From the NCBI RefSeq assembly GCF_008329585.1, contig NZ_NPKP01000002.1, forward strand, positions 248,001-312,000: a stretch of 64,000 nucleotides of DNA. Reading direction: 5' to 3'. Below are positions 1 to 8,044 of this stretch, piece by piece. How positions within the stretch are numbered: the stretch's first letter is position 1; each line of letters starts with the position of its first letter. The translations under genes and the position numbers were made by a program. The DNA comes from Mycolicibacterium sp. P9-22. GTDB taxonomy: Bacteria > Actinomycetota > Actinomycetes > Mycobacteriales > Mycobacteriaceae. Below the pieces are notes generated by a model, which was given only the letters and a program-made list of their open reading frames with translations, was not told where the DNA came from and made no database searches.

Positions 1-1182
1 TGATGCGCTCCGCCGGGCCTGCGCCTCCAGCACCCGGTCCCGTTCGGCATCGTTGTGCGCCAACGCTACGACGGTGCGCGCCAACATGATCGATCCGTCG
101 ATGACGGCCTTGTCCGCGCTGGGCCCGGCGGCGGCCGCCGCGAACTGCGGCTGGTGCAGCGAGGCGCCGCCGGCGTCGATGCCCACCACCGGATGGATAC
201 CCGGCAGCACCTGGGTGACATTGCCCATATCGGTACTCCCCAACGGCAAGGCCGCCTCCAATTCCACCGGCAGCGGATGCCGGCCGTTGCGGATCATCTC
301 GGCGCGGAACACCTCGGCCAGGAACCGGTCCGGCGCCAGCGCGTCATAGGGCGGCGCGGTTTCCCGGACACCGTGCTCGCAGCCGGTGGCCACCGCGCCG
401 GACTGGAAACACCCGGCCATCCTGGCCTCCAGCAGGCGCAGGGAATCCATGTCGGTGGCACGCATCGTGTACTTCATCTCGGCATGTGCGGGAATGACAT
501 TGGTGGCCTGACCGCCGTTGGTGACGATACCGTGCATCATCTGCCCGGGCGCGAGTTGCTGACGCAGCAGCCCGACGGCCACCTGGGCGACGGTGACGGC
601 GTCGGCGGCGTTGATGCCCAGGTACGGCGCGACGGCGGCGTGCGACTCACGCCCGGTGTAGCTGACGGCGACCTCGGAGAGCGCCAGCGAACGGGCCGCG
701 GCCATATCGGCGGGCCCCGGGTGCAGCATGACCGCCGCGGCGATATCGTCGAACGTTCCGGCGTTGAGCAGCAACACCTTTCCACCACCGGCCTCCTCGG
801 CCGGGGTGCCGATGAGCACGACCGTCAGATCCAGTTCGTCGGCCACCTCCGCGAGCGCCAACGCGGTGCCCACCGCCGAGGCGGCGATGATGTTGTGCCC
901 GCAGGCGTGCCCCATCTCGGGCAACGCATCGTATTCCGCGCAGATGCCGATCACCAGGGAGCCGCTGCCGTACTCGGCACGGAACGCGGTGTCCAGCCCG
1001 CCGGGCGCGGCCTGGATCGCGAACCCACGTTCGGCGACCAGCGCCTGGGTCTTGGCGCAGCTGCGATGCTCGTCGAACGCGAGTTCCGGCTCGGCGTGGA
1101 TATCGTGCGAGAGGGCGACGAGGTCGCCGCGGCGGCGGTTGACGGCGTCCTCGACGATCGACGACGCGCTACCCGGGGACAT
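1..1182 (-). CDS. amiB1: M20-family amidohydrolase AmiB1 (3' end outside window)
   Basis: This is a zinc-dependent M20 peptidase/amidohydrolase, probably cytoplasmic, cleaving an N-acyl or peptide-like amide; the substrate is unknown. The frame is open from the ATG at 1182 to the left edge (394 codons), so the C-terminus is missing. Metal-site motifs are visible: HDIHAEPEL near residue 26, GHACGHN at 91-97 and the catalytic Glu pair in TPAEEAGGG at about 127-134. The GHN form, rather than GHD, places it nearer the AbgB/AmiB branch than the IAA-hydrolase branch. It is divergent from deoD with only 18 bp between start codons. In M. tuberculosis amiB1 also adjoins deoD, which supports the name. 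Confidence 0.85.
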   Translation of the reverse strand, partial: MSPGSASSIVEDAVNRRRGDLVALSHDIHAEPELAFDEHRSCAKTQALVAERGFAIQAAPGGLDTAFRAEYGSGSLVIGICAEYDALPEMGHACGHNIIAASAVGTALALAEVADELDLTVVLIGTPAEEAGGGKVLLLNAGTFDDIAAAVMLHPGPADMAAARSLALSEVAVSYTGRESHAAVAPYLGINAADAVTVAQVAVGLLRQQLAPGQMMHGIVTNGGQATNVIPAHAEMKYTMRATDMDSLRLLEARMAGCFQSGAVATGCEHGVRETAPPYDALAPDRFLAEVFRAEMIRNGRHPLPVELEAALPLGSTDMGNVTQVLPGIHPVVGIDAGGASLHQPQFAAAAAGPSADKAVIDGSIMLARTVVALAHNDAERDRVLEAQARRSAS

Positions 1183-1190
1183 CCTGGCAG

Positions 1191-1196
1191 TATCTC
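1191..1196 (+). promoter_or_regulatory. Possible -10 element of deoD (leaderless)
   Basis: TATCTC ends 4 bases before the deoD GTG, so a transcript from it would begin at or next to the start codon. The divergent gap to amiB1 is only 18 bp, and no Shine-Dalgarno sequence precedes the GTG. This is an inference from spacing; the hexamer matches the -10 consensus only partly. Confidence 0.3.
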
Positions 1197-1200
1197 ACTC

Positions 1201-1995
1201 GTGTCAGATCCCCAGACGGCCGCCAACGACGCGGCGACCGCGATCAGCGAACAGACCGGGGTGCCCACCCACGACATCGCCGTGGTGCTCGGCTCGGGAT
1301 GGGCGCCGGCGCTGAGTGCGCTGGGCGAGCCGTCGGCCTCTGTGGCGATGGCCGACCTGCCCGGATTCACCCCGCCCACCGCGGCGGGGCATCGCGGTCA
1401 GGTGCATTCGGTCGCGATCGGTACGCGCCGGGTGCTGGTGCTCGTCGGGCGCATCCACGCCTATGAGGGCCACGATCTGCGCCACGTCGTGCATCCGGTG
1501 CGGACCGCGTGCGCCGCCGGAGCGGGAACCGTCATCCTCACCAACGCCGCGGGTGGGTTGCGCCCCGAGTACAACGTCGGCCGGCCAGTGCTGATCAGCG
1601 ATCACCTCAATCTGACGGCCCGCTCCCCGCTGGTCGGCGCGCAGTTCGTCGACCTCGTCGACGCCTACGCCCCTCGCCTGCGCGCGATCGCCCGCGACAT
1701 CGACCCCACGCTGGCCGAGGGTGTCTACGCCGGGCTGCCCGGCCCGCATTACGAGACGCCCGCGGAGATCCGGATGCTGCGCACATTGGGTGCGGATCTG
1801 GTCGGCATGTCCACCGTGCACGAGACGATTGCCGCCCGGGCCGCCGGTGCCGAGGTGCTCGGGGTCTCGCTGGTGACGAATCTGGCCGCAGGCATGACGG
1901 GTCAGCCGCTCAGCCACGACGAGGTGCTGGAGGCGGGCCAGCAGTCGGCGGCCCGGATGGGCGCGCTGCTGGCCGGGGTCATCGCCGCGCTCTGA
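1201..1995 (+). CDS. deoD: Purine nucleoside phosphorylase (trimeric class)
   Basis: The enzyme phosphorolyses inosine and guanosine (and deoxy forms) to the free base and ribose-1-phosphate in purine salvage. The 264-residue protein shows the trimeric PNP motifs: GSGW at 31-34, GHRGQ at 63-67, TNAAGG at 114-119, [11 protein letters not shown] at 181-191, STVHE near 204 and SLVTNLA near 223. The Asn in VTN fits 6-oxopurine specificity. The GTG at 1201 is chosen because translation then begins VSDPQTA, as in mycobacterial homologues; the frame stays open far upstream but lies antisense to amiB1 there. It works with add, deoA and cdd, encoded 12 kb downstream. Confidence 0.93.
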   Translation: MSDPQTAANDAATAISEQTGVPTHDIAVVLGSGWAPALSALGEPSASVAMADLPGFTPPTAAGHRGQVHSVAIGTRRVLVLVGRIHAYEGHDLRHVVHPVRTACAAGAGTVILTNAAGGLRPEYNVGRPVLISDHLNLTARSPLVGAQFVDLVDAYAPRLRAIARDIDPTLAEGVYAGLPGPHYETPAEIRMLRTLGADLVGMSTVHETIAARAAGAEVLGVSLVTNLAAGMTGQPLSHDEVLEAGQQSAARMGALLAGVIAAL

Positions 1996-1996
1996 G

Positions 1997-2542
1997 CTAT
2001 CCGGTCAGATAGCGCTGCAGCGTCGGCCCGATCCACTCGACCACCTCCTGGCGCGTCATCTCACGCAGCGGGGGGAACGCGAGCACGTAGCGGCACAGCG
2101 CCATGCCGAGTACCTGCGAGGCGGCCAGGCTGGCCCGCTGCGGCGCCTGCCGCGGATCGGCGATCGCCTGTGCGATCACCGGTGCCAGCTGGGCCGCGAA
2201 GATGGTCCGCATCCGTTCCGCGACAGCCTCATTGGTGATGCCTGTGCGGAGCAGGATGAGCAGCGCCTCGTCGCGTTCCCAGCGTTCCACGAAATGGTCG
2301 GCCAGTGCCGCGCCGATCCCGTCGATCGGAACCTGTGTCAGGTCGGGCAGTTCCAGATCGAATTCGGCCGCCGCGGCGAACAGACCCTCCTTGTTGCCGT
2401 AATAGCGCATCACCATGGACGGATCTATGCCGGCATCGGCGGCGATGGCCCGGATGGTGGCGCGCTCGTAACCGTCGGCGGCGAAGCGTTCCCTGGCGGC
2501 GGCGAGGATCACCGCCTTGGTCTCGGTGGCCGGTCGTCTCAT
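1997..2542 (-). CDS. TetR-family transcriptional repressor
   Basis: A 181-residue TetR-type regulator. The N-terminal helix-turn-helix spans about residues 10-57 (ILAAARERFAADGYERAT followed by IRAIAADAGID and MVMRYYGNKEGLF), and the rest is a variable helical ligand-binding domain. It is divergent from a flavin monooxygenase gene across a 98-bp region rich in repeated TGTTGACAA half-sites, so it very likely represses that gene and itself. It ends 1 bp from the deoD stop codon. In M. tuberculosis deoD is followed directly by pmmB, so this gene belongs to an inserted segment. The ligand is unknown. Confidence 0.85.
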   Translation of the reverse strand: MRRPATETKAVILAAARERFAADGYERATIRAIAADAGIDPSMVMRYYGNKEGLFAAAAEFDLELPDLTQVPIDGIGAALADHFVERWERDEALLILLRTGITNEAVAERMRTIFAAQLAPVIAQAIADPRQAPQRASLAASQVLGMALCRYVLAFPPLREMTRQEVVEWIGPTLQRYLTG

Positions 2543-2630
2543 GCCAACGATTGTAGGCCAACAGGTGTTGACAACGAAGCGCTCCGCGTCCTACTGTTGT
2601 CAACACACGTTGGCAAACGCTTGTTGACAA
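2543..2630. promoter_or_regulatory. Operator region of the TetR/monooxygenase pair
   Basis: The 9-mer TGTTGACAA occurs at 2566-2574 and 2622-2630, and inverted (TTGTCAACA) at 2597-2605. A second inverted pair, TGCCAACG at 2542-2549 and CGTTGGCA at 2608-2615, surrounds them. Multiple half-sites in one short divergent gap are typical of TetR operators controlling both directions. The last 9-mer abuts the monooxygenase ribosome binding site (AAGGAG), so binding would block that gene directly. Confidence 0.7.
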
Positions 2631-2640
2631 AGGAGTCGAG

Positions 2641-3786
2641 ATGTCCGTATCCATGACAGATGTGCTGGTGGTAGGCGCCGGGCCGGTCGGGCTGACCGCC
2701 GCGATCGTGCTCACCCAACGCGGCCACACGGTGACGGTGGTCGACGGTCAGCCCGAGGGCGCCAACACCTCCCGGGCGGCGGTGGTGCATTCCCGCACCC
2801 TCGAGCTGCTGGCGCCCTACGGTGTGACGCCGGACCTCGTCGCGCGCGGCGTCCACACGCCGACGTTCGCGATCCGCGACCGGGATGCCCTGCTCATGGG
2901 GATCCCGTTCGATGCATTGCCCACCGAATACCCGTACACCCTGATGATCTCGCAGGCCGATACCGAGGCGCTGCTGCTGAAGCGATTGGAAAACCTCGGC
3001 GGGCACGTGATGCGGCCCGCCACCGTCACGTCCGTCGAGCAGGACCCGGACGGGGTGCTCGCAACCTTCTCCGACGGTCATCGCATCCGGGCCCGCTACC
3101 TGATCGGCGCGGACGGCGTGCGCAGCACCATCCGCGAACAGGCCGGGATCACGTTCTCGGGCAGCACCTACCCCGAATCATTCGTGCTGGCCGATGTGCG
3201 CCTGTCCGGCGGGGTTCCCGCCGACGAGGTGATCCTCTACTTCTCCCCGGCCGGCCTCGTGGTGCTCGCACCCCTGCCCGATGACCGCTACCGCATCGTG
3301 GCCACCGTCGACGACGCCCCGGCACTACCCGACAGCGCGTTCGTGCAGCGGCTGCTCGACGAGCGCGGCCCACAGGCCCGGCCCGCCATCGTCGAGGAAG
3401 TGCTGTGGGGCTCGCGTTTCCGGGTGCACCACCGGATCGCCGACGCATTCCGCAGTGACCGGATCCTGCTCGCCGGAGATGCGGCGCATGTCCATTCGCC
3501 GGCCGGTGGGCAGGGCATGAACCTGGGCATCGAGGATGGCGTCGCCGCCGCCGAATGTCTGTCCCGGGTGCTGCTCGGCGAACCGGAGGCGCTGCTCGAC
3601 GACTACGCGGCCCAGCGCCGCCGGGTCGCCGACCGGGTGGTGAAGCTGGCCGACCGGCTCACCGAGATGGCCACCATGTCGGCGCGCAAACGTCCCGTCC
3701 GCAACGCCGTCATGCGGTTCGCCGGAAGGCTGCCCGCGGTGCGGCGCCGCCTCGCGGTCCGGCTGTCCGGCCTGGATCGGCGCTGA
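2641..3786 (+). CDS. FAD-dependent aromatic-type monooxygenase
   Basis: This is a class A flavoprotein monooxygenase that would hydroxylate an aromatic or polyketide-like substrate using NAD(P)H and oxygen. The 381-residue protein has the Rossmann motif GAGPVG at 12-17, the DG motif GADGVRS starting at 156, and the FAD-ribityl motif GDAAHVHSPAGGQGMNLG starting at 279. There is no C-terminal thioredoxin-like domain, so it is the short PHBH/UbiH-like form. AAGGAG lies 6 bases upstream of the ATG. It is controlled, by inference, by the divergent TetR. The substrate cannot be told from sequence; detoxification of a xenobiotic sensed by the TetR is one possibility. Confidence 0.88.
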   Translation: MSVSMTDVLVVGAGPVGLTAAIVLTQRGHTVTVVDGQPEGANTSRAAVVHSRTLELLAPYGVTPDLVARGVHTPTFAIRDRDALLMGIPFDALPTEYPYTLMISQADTEALLLKRLENLGGHVMRPATVTSVEQDPDGVLATFSDGHRIRARYLIGADGVRSTIREQAGITFSGSTYPESFVLADVRLSGGVPADEVILYFSPAGLVVLAPLPDDRYRIVATVDDAPALPDSAFVQRLLDERGPQARPAIVEEVLWGSRFRVHHRIADAFRSDRILLAGDAAHVHSPAGGQGMNLGIEDGVAAAECLSRVLLGEPEALLDDYAAQRRRVADRVVKLADRLTEMATMSARKRPVRNAVMRFAGRLPAVRRRLAVRLSGLDRR

Positions 3787-3822
3787 AAGGAAACGGCCGC
3801 AACGGCGTTGCCGCACAGCCGA

Positions 3823-4914
3823 TCAGGTACCGACGAGCGCGGGTCGCGGCCGGAAGCGGTCACTGACCCGCACGATCGCCTTGGCCACGAACGGTGCGGC
3901 GAACAACATCAACAGGATCCGCACCACCTGCGCGGCGATGATGAAGGTGACGTTGGAGCCGGTCTCGACAGCGGTGGCCAGGACTGCGTACACCCCGCCC
4001 GGGCTGGTGGCCAGATACCCCTCCAGCGGGGTCAGGCCGGCGAAGTGGGCTAGCAGCGCACCGAGACCGGCGGTGGCGACGGTCAGCACCACGATCAGTG
4101 CCAGCGCCGCCGGAAGCGTGCGGCCGACCGCACGCAGGGAATCGCGGGTGAACGCGACGCCGGCCTGCCATCCGATCACCAGGTAGCCGACCTGAACCAG
4201 CACGGCGGGCACAGTCAGGTCGAACGGCACCCCGCTCAGTTGCAGCGCCACGGTCAGCGCCAGCGGCCCGAGCAGGCCGGCGCCGGGCAGCCGGATCAGC
4301 TTGCCGGCCGTGGCCCCGACCAACACCAGAACCGCGAGCACCAGGACGCTGAGATACCACGGCGCCGAGGATGTCTGCTCGGCCAGTGCGGCATGGTGGG
4401 TCCGCTCGGCGCGATAGATCAACGTGACCGCGATCGGCATGGAGGCCGTCACGAGCGCGACCCGCAGATACTGCACGACGGCCACCACCCGGTCGTCGGC
4501 ACCGAGTTCGCGGGCGATGGCCACCAGGCCGGAAGCCCCGCCGGCGACCATGGCCAGCGAGCCGGTCAGCGGACTCACATCGCGGCGCAGGCCGAGCAGG
4601 GCGCCGAACGCCACGCTGATGAGCAGGGTCGCCACGGCCACTCCGAGCACGATCAGCCAGTGCGGTCCCAGCGCGCCCACGGCGTCTCGGGACACCATGG
4701 TTCCGATGTAGACGCCGAGCACGCCCTGCGCGGCGATGCCCACCCTGCGCGGCACCGCCGCGGGGGCCAGGTTCGCCAGCGCGAGCACGATGCCGACCAC
4801 CAGGGCGGCAAAAAGGCCTGCCGAGGGCACGCCGAGCGCAGTGAGCGGAACGGTGGCCGCCACGCTGACCGCCGCCAACAGGACCCACTTCGCCAACCCG
4901 CGCCACTTCCGCAT
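3823..4914 (-). CDS. AbrB-family (PF05145-type) membrane transporter
   Basis: A polytopic inner-membrane protein of 363 residues with roughly ten hydrophobic segments and the internal duplication typical of the AbrB/AimA-like transporter family (formerly 'ammonia monooxygenase'); the segment LTGSLAMVAGGASGLV is characteristic. Family members are suggested exporters or permeases for small molecules. The ATG at 4914 is chosen over upstream TTG codons (4917, 4920) because AGGAG then sits about 9 bases away. It is divergent from a MarR regulator with paired operator-like palindromes between, and convergent with the monooxygenase gene. The substrate is unknown. Confidence 0.8.
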   Translation of the reverse strand: MRKWRGLAKWVLLAAVSVAATVPLTALGVPSAGLFAALVVGIVLALANLAPAAVPRRVGIAAQGVLGVYIGTMVSRDAVGALGPHWLIVLGVAVATLLISVAFGALLGLRRDVSPLTGSLAMVAGGASGLVAIARELGADDRVVAVVQYLRVALVTASMPIAVTLIYRAERTHHAALAEQTSSAPWYLSVLVLAVLVLVGATAGKLIRLPGAGLLGPLALTVALQLSGVPFDLTVPAVLVQVGYLVIGWQAGVAFTRDSLRAVGRTLPAALALIVVLTVATAGLGALLAHFAGLTPLEGYLATSPGGVYAVLATAVETGSNVTFIIAAQVVRILLMLFAAPFVAKAIVRVSDRFRPRPALVGT

Positions 4915-4936
4915 CAACAAGCACTCCTCTCGATAG

Positions 4937-5004
4937 CAAGTATGCCCTTGTATTTACGCGGCGACAAACTGGGACATTCCCGATAATTGGCAAGGTATAA
5001 CTTG
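4937..5004. promoter_or_regulatory. Two CAAG-N6-CTTG operators between abrB-like and marR genes
   Basis: CAAG-TATGCC-CTTG lies at 4937-4950 and CAAG-GTATAA-CTTG at 4991-5004. They share arm sequence, spacing and a following GTAT/TAT, as expected for a MarR dimer site. The downstream copy encloses TATAAC (4996-5001), a good -10 hexamer 7 bases before the marR ATG, so binding would shut off marR. The upstream copy lies close to the transporter ribosome binding site. Confidence 0.7.
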
Positions 5005-5008
5005 GTAT

Positions 5009-5458
5009 ATGGCACAGCCCGACACATCGACAGCGACCGAACTGCGGGAATCGGTGATGGCCGTCGCCCGTCAACTGCGACGTCACCGGCCCGATCACGG
5101 CCTGACACTGAGCCAGATGCAGGTCCTGGCGGAGGTGACCCGCACCGGCGCCGCCACCCCTGCCGAACTGGCCGCCCGGATGCAGGTGCGCGTGCAGTCC
5201 CTGACCGACAGCATCAACGGGCTGGCCGCCGCCGGCCTGGTGTCCCGCCGCGCCGACGACGGCGACCGACGACGACAGCTCGTCGAGCTCACCGACGACG
5301 GCAGCGCACTACTGGCCACCGACCGTGCCGAGCGGGACGCCTGGCTGGACACCGCGATGCGGGAAAACCTCACCGAGCTCGAGTTCGGCCTGCTGTTGCT
5401 GGTGGCCCCGGTGTTGCGCAAGCTGGCCGACGCCGAGGCAGGCACAATCGGGACATGA
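5009..5458 (+). CDS. MarR-family regulator
   Basis: A 149-residue winged-helix regulator. The MarR core is clear: LTLSQMQVLAEV, then AELAARMQVRVQSLTDSINGL as the recognition helix and the wing RRADDGDRRRQLVELT, flanked by dimerisation helices. The ATG at 5009 lies only 7 bases after TATAAC and has no Shine-Dalgarno sequence, which suggests a leaderless mRNA. It probably represses itself and the divergent AbrB-type transporter through the CAAG-N6-CTTG sites. Its stop codon overlaps the pmmB ATG, so pmmB is likely cotranscribed and may also be affected by its repression. Confidence 0.87.
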   Translation: MAQPDTSTATELRESVMAVARQLRRHRPDHGLTLSQMQVLAEVTRTGAATPAELAARMQVRVQSLTDSINGLAAAGLVSRRADDGDRRRQLVELTDDGSALLATDRAERDAWLDTAMRENLTELEFGLLLLVAPVLRKLADAEAGTIGT

Positions 5459-7077
5459 CGTCGGCACAGGACTGGATCGCGCACGACCCCGACCCCGTCA
5501 CCGCCGCAGAACTGGCCGCCTGTGACCCCGATGAGTTGGCCCGGCGGTTCGCCCACCCACTGACCTTTGGCACCGCCGGATTGCGCGGGCCGCTGCGCGG
5601 CGGCCCGGACGGCATGAACGTGGCCGTCGTGGTGCGCACCACCTGGGCGCTGGCGCAGGTCCTCAAGGATCGTTGCCTGGGCGGATCACCGGTGGTGGTC
5701 GGCCGCGATGCCCGGCACGGATCCGAGGAATTCGCCAGGGCGGCAGCCGAAGTACTTGCCGCCGAAGGTTTTCCCGTCACCCACCTCTACACCCCGGCGC
5801 CCACACCGGTGGTGGCGTTCGCCGTGCGGCGCCTCGGCGCCGCGGCAGGCGTGCAGATCACCGCATCGCACAATCCGCCGGCTGACAACGGCTACAAGGT
5901 CTTCGTCGACGGCGGACTGCAGGTCATCTCTCCGACCGACCGGGAGATCGAGGCGGCCATCGCCCGAGCGCCGCACGCCGACGGAATCGCGCGCAGCCCG
6001 GTGCAACCGGGCGGCACCGAGCTCGTCGCGGCCTATCTGGAGCGCGTCGCGACGGTGCGCCGCACGGTCGGCAACGTCCGGGTGGCGCTCACCCCGATGC
6101 ACGGCGTCGGGGGCGAGTTCGCGCTGGACGCACTGGCGTTGGCCGGAATCGACGATGTGCACGTGGTCGACGCCCAGTTCGCCCCCGACCCGGACTTCCC
6201 CACCGTCGCCTTCCCCAACCCCGAAGAACCCGGCGCCACCGACCTGCTGCTGACGCTGGCCGCCGAGGTCGGCGCGGAGGTGGCGATCGCGTTGGATCCC
6301 GACGCCGATCGCTGCGCGGTCGGCGTGCCCGATGGGCGCGACCGGCACCGGGGCGAGCCAAGCGACGGGGAAAATCCGGGCTGGCGGATGCTGACCGGTG
6401 ACGAAACAGGTTGGCTCATCGGTGATTACCTGCTGACACTGCTGACCGATCCGTCCTCGGCATTGGTGGCCAGCACCGTGGTGTCCTCCCGGATGCTGGC
6501 CACCATCGCCGCGGGTTACGGGGCGCAGCACGCCGAGACACTGACCGGTTTCAAGTGGCTGGCCCGCGCCACCGCACCGGGTGCCGCATTGCTCTACGCC
6601 TACGAGGAGGCGATCGGGCACTGCGTCGACCCGGATGCCGTGCGCGACAAGGACGGCATCAGCGCCGCCGTGCTGATCTGCGATCTGGTCGCGGCACTGC
6701 GGTCGCGGGGCCGCACGCTGAGCGACGCCCTGGACGACCTTGCCCGGCGGCACGGCGTGCATGTCACGTCGGCGGTGTCACGCCGGGTGCAGGACGCGGG
6801 CGCGGCGATGGCGGCGCTGCGCGCCAATCCCCCTGCCGTGCTTGCCGGTATCGCGGTGAGCGTGGATGACCTGGGGCAGCGCCGCGGTCTGCAACGCACC
6901 GATGCGCTGGTGTTCACCGGCGAGGATATCCGGGTGGTGGTGCGCCCGTCGGGCACCGAGCCGAAACTGAAGTCCTATATCGAGGTGCGCCGCGCACCGG
7001 CCGATGACCTCGATACCGCGCGGACACAGGCCGAGCAGTTGCGCACCGAACTGGTGGCCGCCGTCTCGCAATGGTGA
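5455..7077 (+). CDS. pmmB: Phosphohexomutase PmmB (phosphoglucomutase/phosphomannomutase)
   Basis: An alpha-D-phosphohexomutase of 540 residues interconverting 6- and 1-phosphates of hexoses, or acting on a pentose such as the ribose-1-phosphate made by deoD and deoA. The catalytic phosphoserine is S138 in ITASHNPP, the Mg2+ loop DPDADR is at 281-286, the sugar loop is YEEAIGH, and the phosphate-binding RPSGTEPK motif is near the C-terminus. The ATG at 5455 overlaps the marR stop (ATGA). In M. tuberculosis pmmB follows deoD directly; here four genes separate them. A role as a phosphopentomutase in nucleoside salvage fits the neighbourhood but is inference. Confidence 0.9.
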   Translation: MTSAQDWIAHDPDPVTAAELAACDPDELARRFAHPLTFGTAGLRGPLRGGPDGMNVAVVVRTTWALAQVLKDRCLGGSPVVVGRDARHGSEEFARAAAEVLAAEGFPVTHLYTPAPTPVVAFAVRRLGAAAGVQITASHNPPADNGYKVFVDGGLQVISPTDREIEAAIARAPHADGIARSPVQPGGTELVAAYLERVATVRRTVGNVRVALTPMHGVGGEFALDALALAGIDDVHVVDAQFAPDPDFPTVAFPNPEEPGATDLLLTLAAEVGAEVAIALDPDADRCAVGVPDGRDRHRGEPSDGENPGWRMLTGDETGWLIGDYLLTLLTDPSSALVASTVVSSRMLATIAAGYGAQHAETLTGFKWLARATAPGAALLYAYEEAIGHCVDPDAVRDKDGISAAVLICDLVAALRSRGRTLSDALDDLARRHGVHVTSAVSRRVQDAGAAMAALRANPPAVLAGIAVSVDDLGQRRGLQRTDALVFTGEDIRVVVRPSGTEPKLKSYIEVRRAPADDLDTARTQAEQLRTELVAAVSQW

Positions 7078-7078
7078 G

Positions 7079-7702
7079 TCAGCGGGGCCCGAACTGGCGG
7101 TCCCCGGCGTCTCCCAGACCCGGGACGATGTAGGCGATCTCGTTGAGACCGTCGTCGACGGTCGCGGTCACCAGCCTGATGCCGGGAGCCGCCTTCTCCA
7201 ACGCGGCGATACCCTCGGGCGCGCACACCACGCACACCGCGGTGATGTCGACGGCACCGCGAGCGCGGAGCAGGTCGATCGTGTGCACCATGGAGCCACC
7301 GGTCGCCAGCATCGGATCGAGCACGAAAACCGCGCGCGCACTGAGGTCGTCGGGCAACGATGCCAGATACGGAGTGGGTTGGTGTGTCTCTTCGTTTCGC
7401 GCCATCCCGACGAAGCCGACCTGGGCCTCCGGGATGAGCGCGTGCGCCTGGTCCACCATCCCCAGGCCCGCCCGCAGCACCGGCACCAGCAGCGGTGGAT
7501 TCGCCAGCCGTGTGCCCGTGGTGTCGGTGAGCGGGGTGCGTACCGGCACCGGTTCGGTCGCGGCGTCACGGGTCGCCTCATAGATCAGCATCAGCGTCAG
7601 GTCCCGCAGTGCGGCGCGGAAGCCCGCATTGTCGGTGCGCTCGTCACGCAGCGTGGTGAGCCGGGCAGCGGCCAGCGGGTGGTCAACGACGCGACAGTCC
7701 AT
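7079..7702 (-). CDS. upp: Uracil phosphoribosyltransferase
   Basis: The enzyme makes UMP from uracil and PRPP in pyrimidine salvage. The 207-residue length is normal for the family. The PRPP loop [13 protein letters not shown], the N-terminal [18 protein letters not shown] and the uracil-binding tail [21 protein letters not shown] are all present. It converges on pmmB with 1 bp between stop codons. The upstream side faces a small divergent gene at 7752. It consumes the uracil released by the salvage enzymes, matching the M. tuberculosis order deoD-pmmB-upp. Confidence 0.95.
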   Translation of the reverse strand: MDCRVVDHPLAAARLTTLRDERTDNAGFRAALRDLTLMLIYEATRDAATEPVPVRTPLTDTTGTRLANPPLLVPVLRAGLGMVDQAHALIPEAQVGFVGMARNEETHQPTPYLASLPDDLSARAVFVLDPMLATGGSMVHTIDLLRARGAVDITAVCVVCAPEGIAALEKAAPGIRLVTATVDDGLNEIAYIVPGLGDAGDRQFGPR

Positions 7703-7751
7703 AAGGCGAAGATTAGTGGAACCGAATGGGCCCGGCGTGCGTCATAACCAC

Positions 7752-8042
7752 ATGTTCGCTGATACCGCGGCCATCGGAGCCGCCGGCGTCGACCTGACCC
7801 GGACGGCCGCCGAGTTCGATGCCATCGCCACCGCGCTACCCGCCGCCGCCGACCCGTGCGCCGAGGCTCTGGGACCGATCGGCGCGGATTTCCTGTCTGC
7901 GCTCGCGTCCGCACTGAACGACGCGGCCCATGAGGTCGCCTGCCTGAGCGCAGACCTGGTCCGGGCCGCGGGCACCGCTGCACAGACCGCCGTGTCCTAT
8001 GTCGAGACCGAACGCCGGTCGGTCGCCGCGCTCGGTGGTTGA
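7752..8042 (+). CDS. Small EspC/WXG100-like protein, candidate type VII substrate
   Basis: A 96-residue, Ala-rich, mostly helical protein without a signal peptide. Two amphipathic helical stretches (IGAAGVDLTRTAAEFDAIA and a later one ending LVRAAGTAAQTA) and a C-terminal YVETE (pattern YxxxE) resemble EspC-like partners exported by ESX/type VII systems. A central WxG is absent. The TGA at 8040-8042 is followed 2 bases later by the ATG of an NlpC/P60 hydrolase, so the two are surely cotranscribed. The ATG at 7752 is chosen because the homology-like helical part starts there; the longer frame upstream is antisense to upp. Family assignment is by pattern only. Confidence 0.6.
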   Translation: MFADTAAIGAAGVDLTRTAAEFDAIATALPAAADPCAEALGPIGADFLSALASALNDAAHEVACLSADLVRAAGTAAQTAVSYVETERRSVAALGG

Positions 8043-8044
8043 CG

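Noticed and set aside
7629..7751. N-terminal extension of the small EspC-like protein upstream of 7752
   Set aside because: The extension is antisense to the 5' part of upp, is Arg/Ser-rich and has no support; the helical domain starts at the ATG at 7752.
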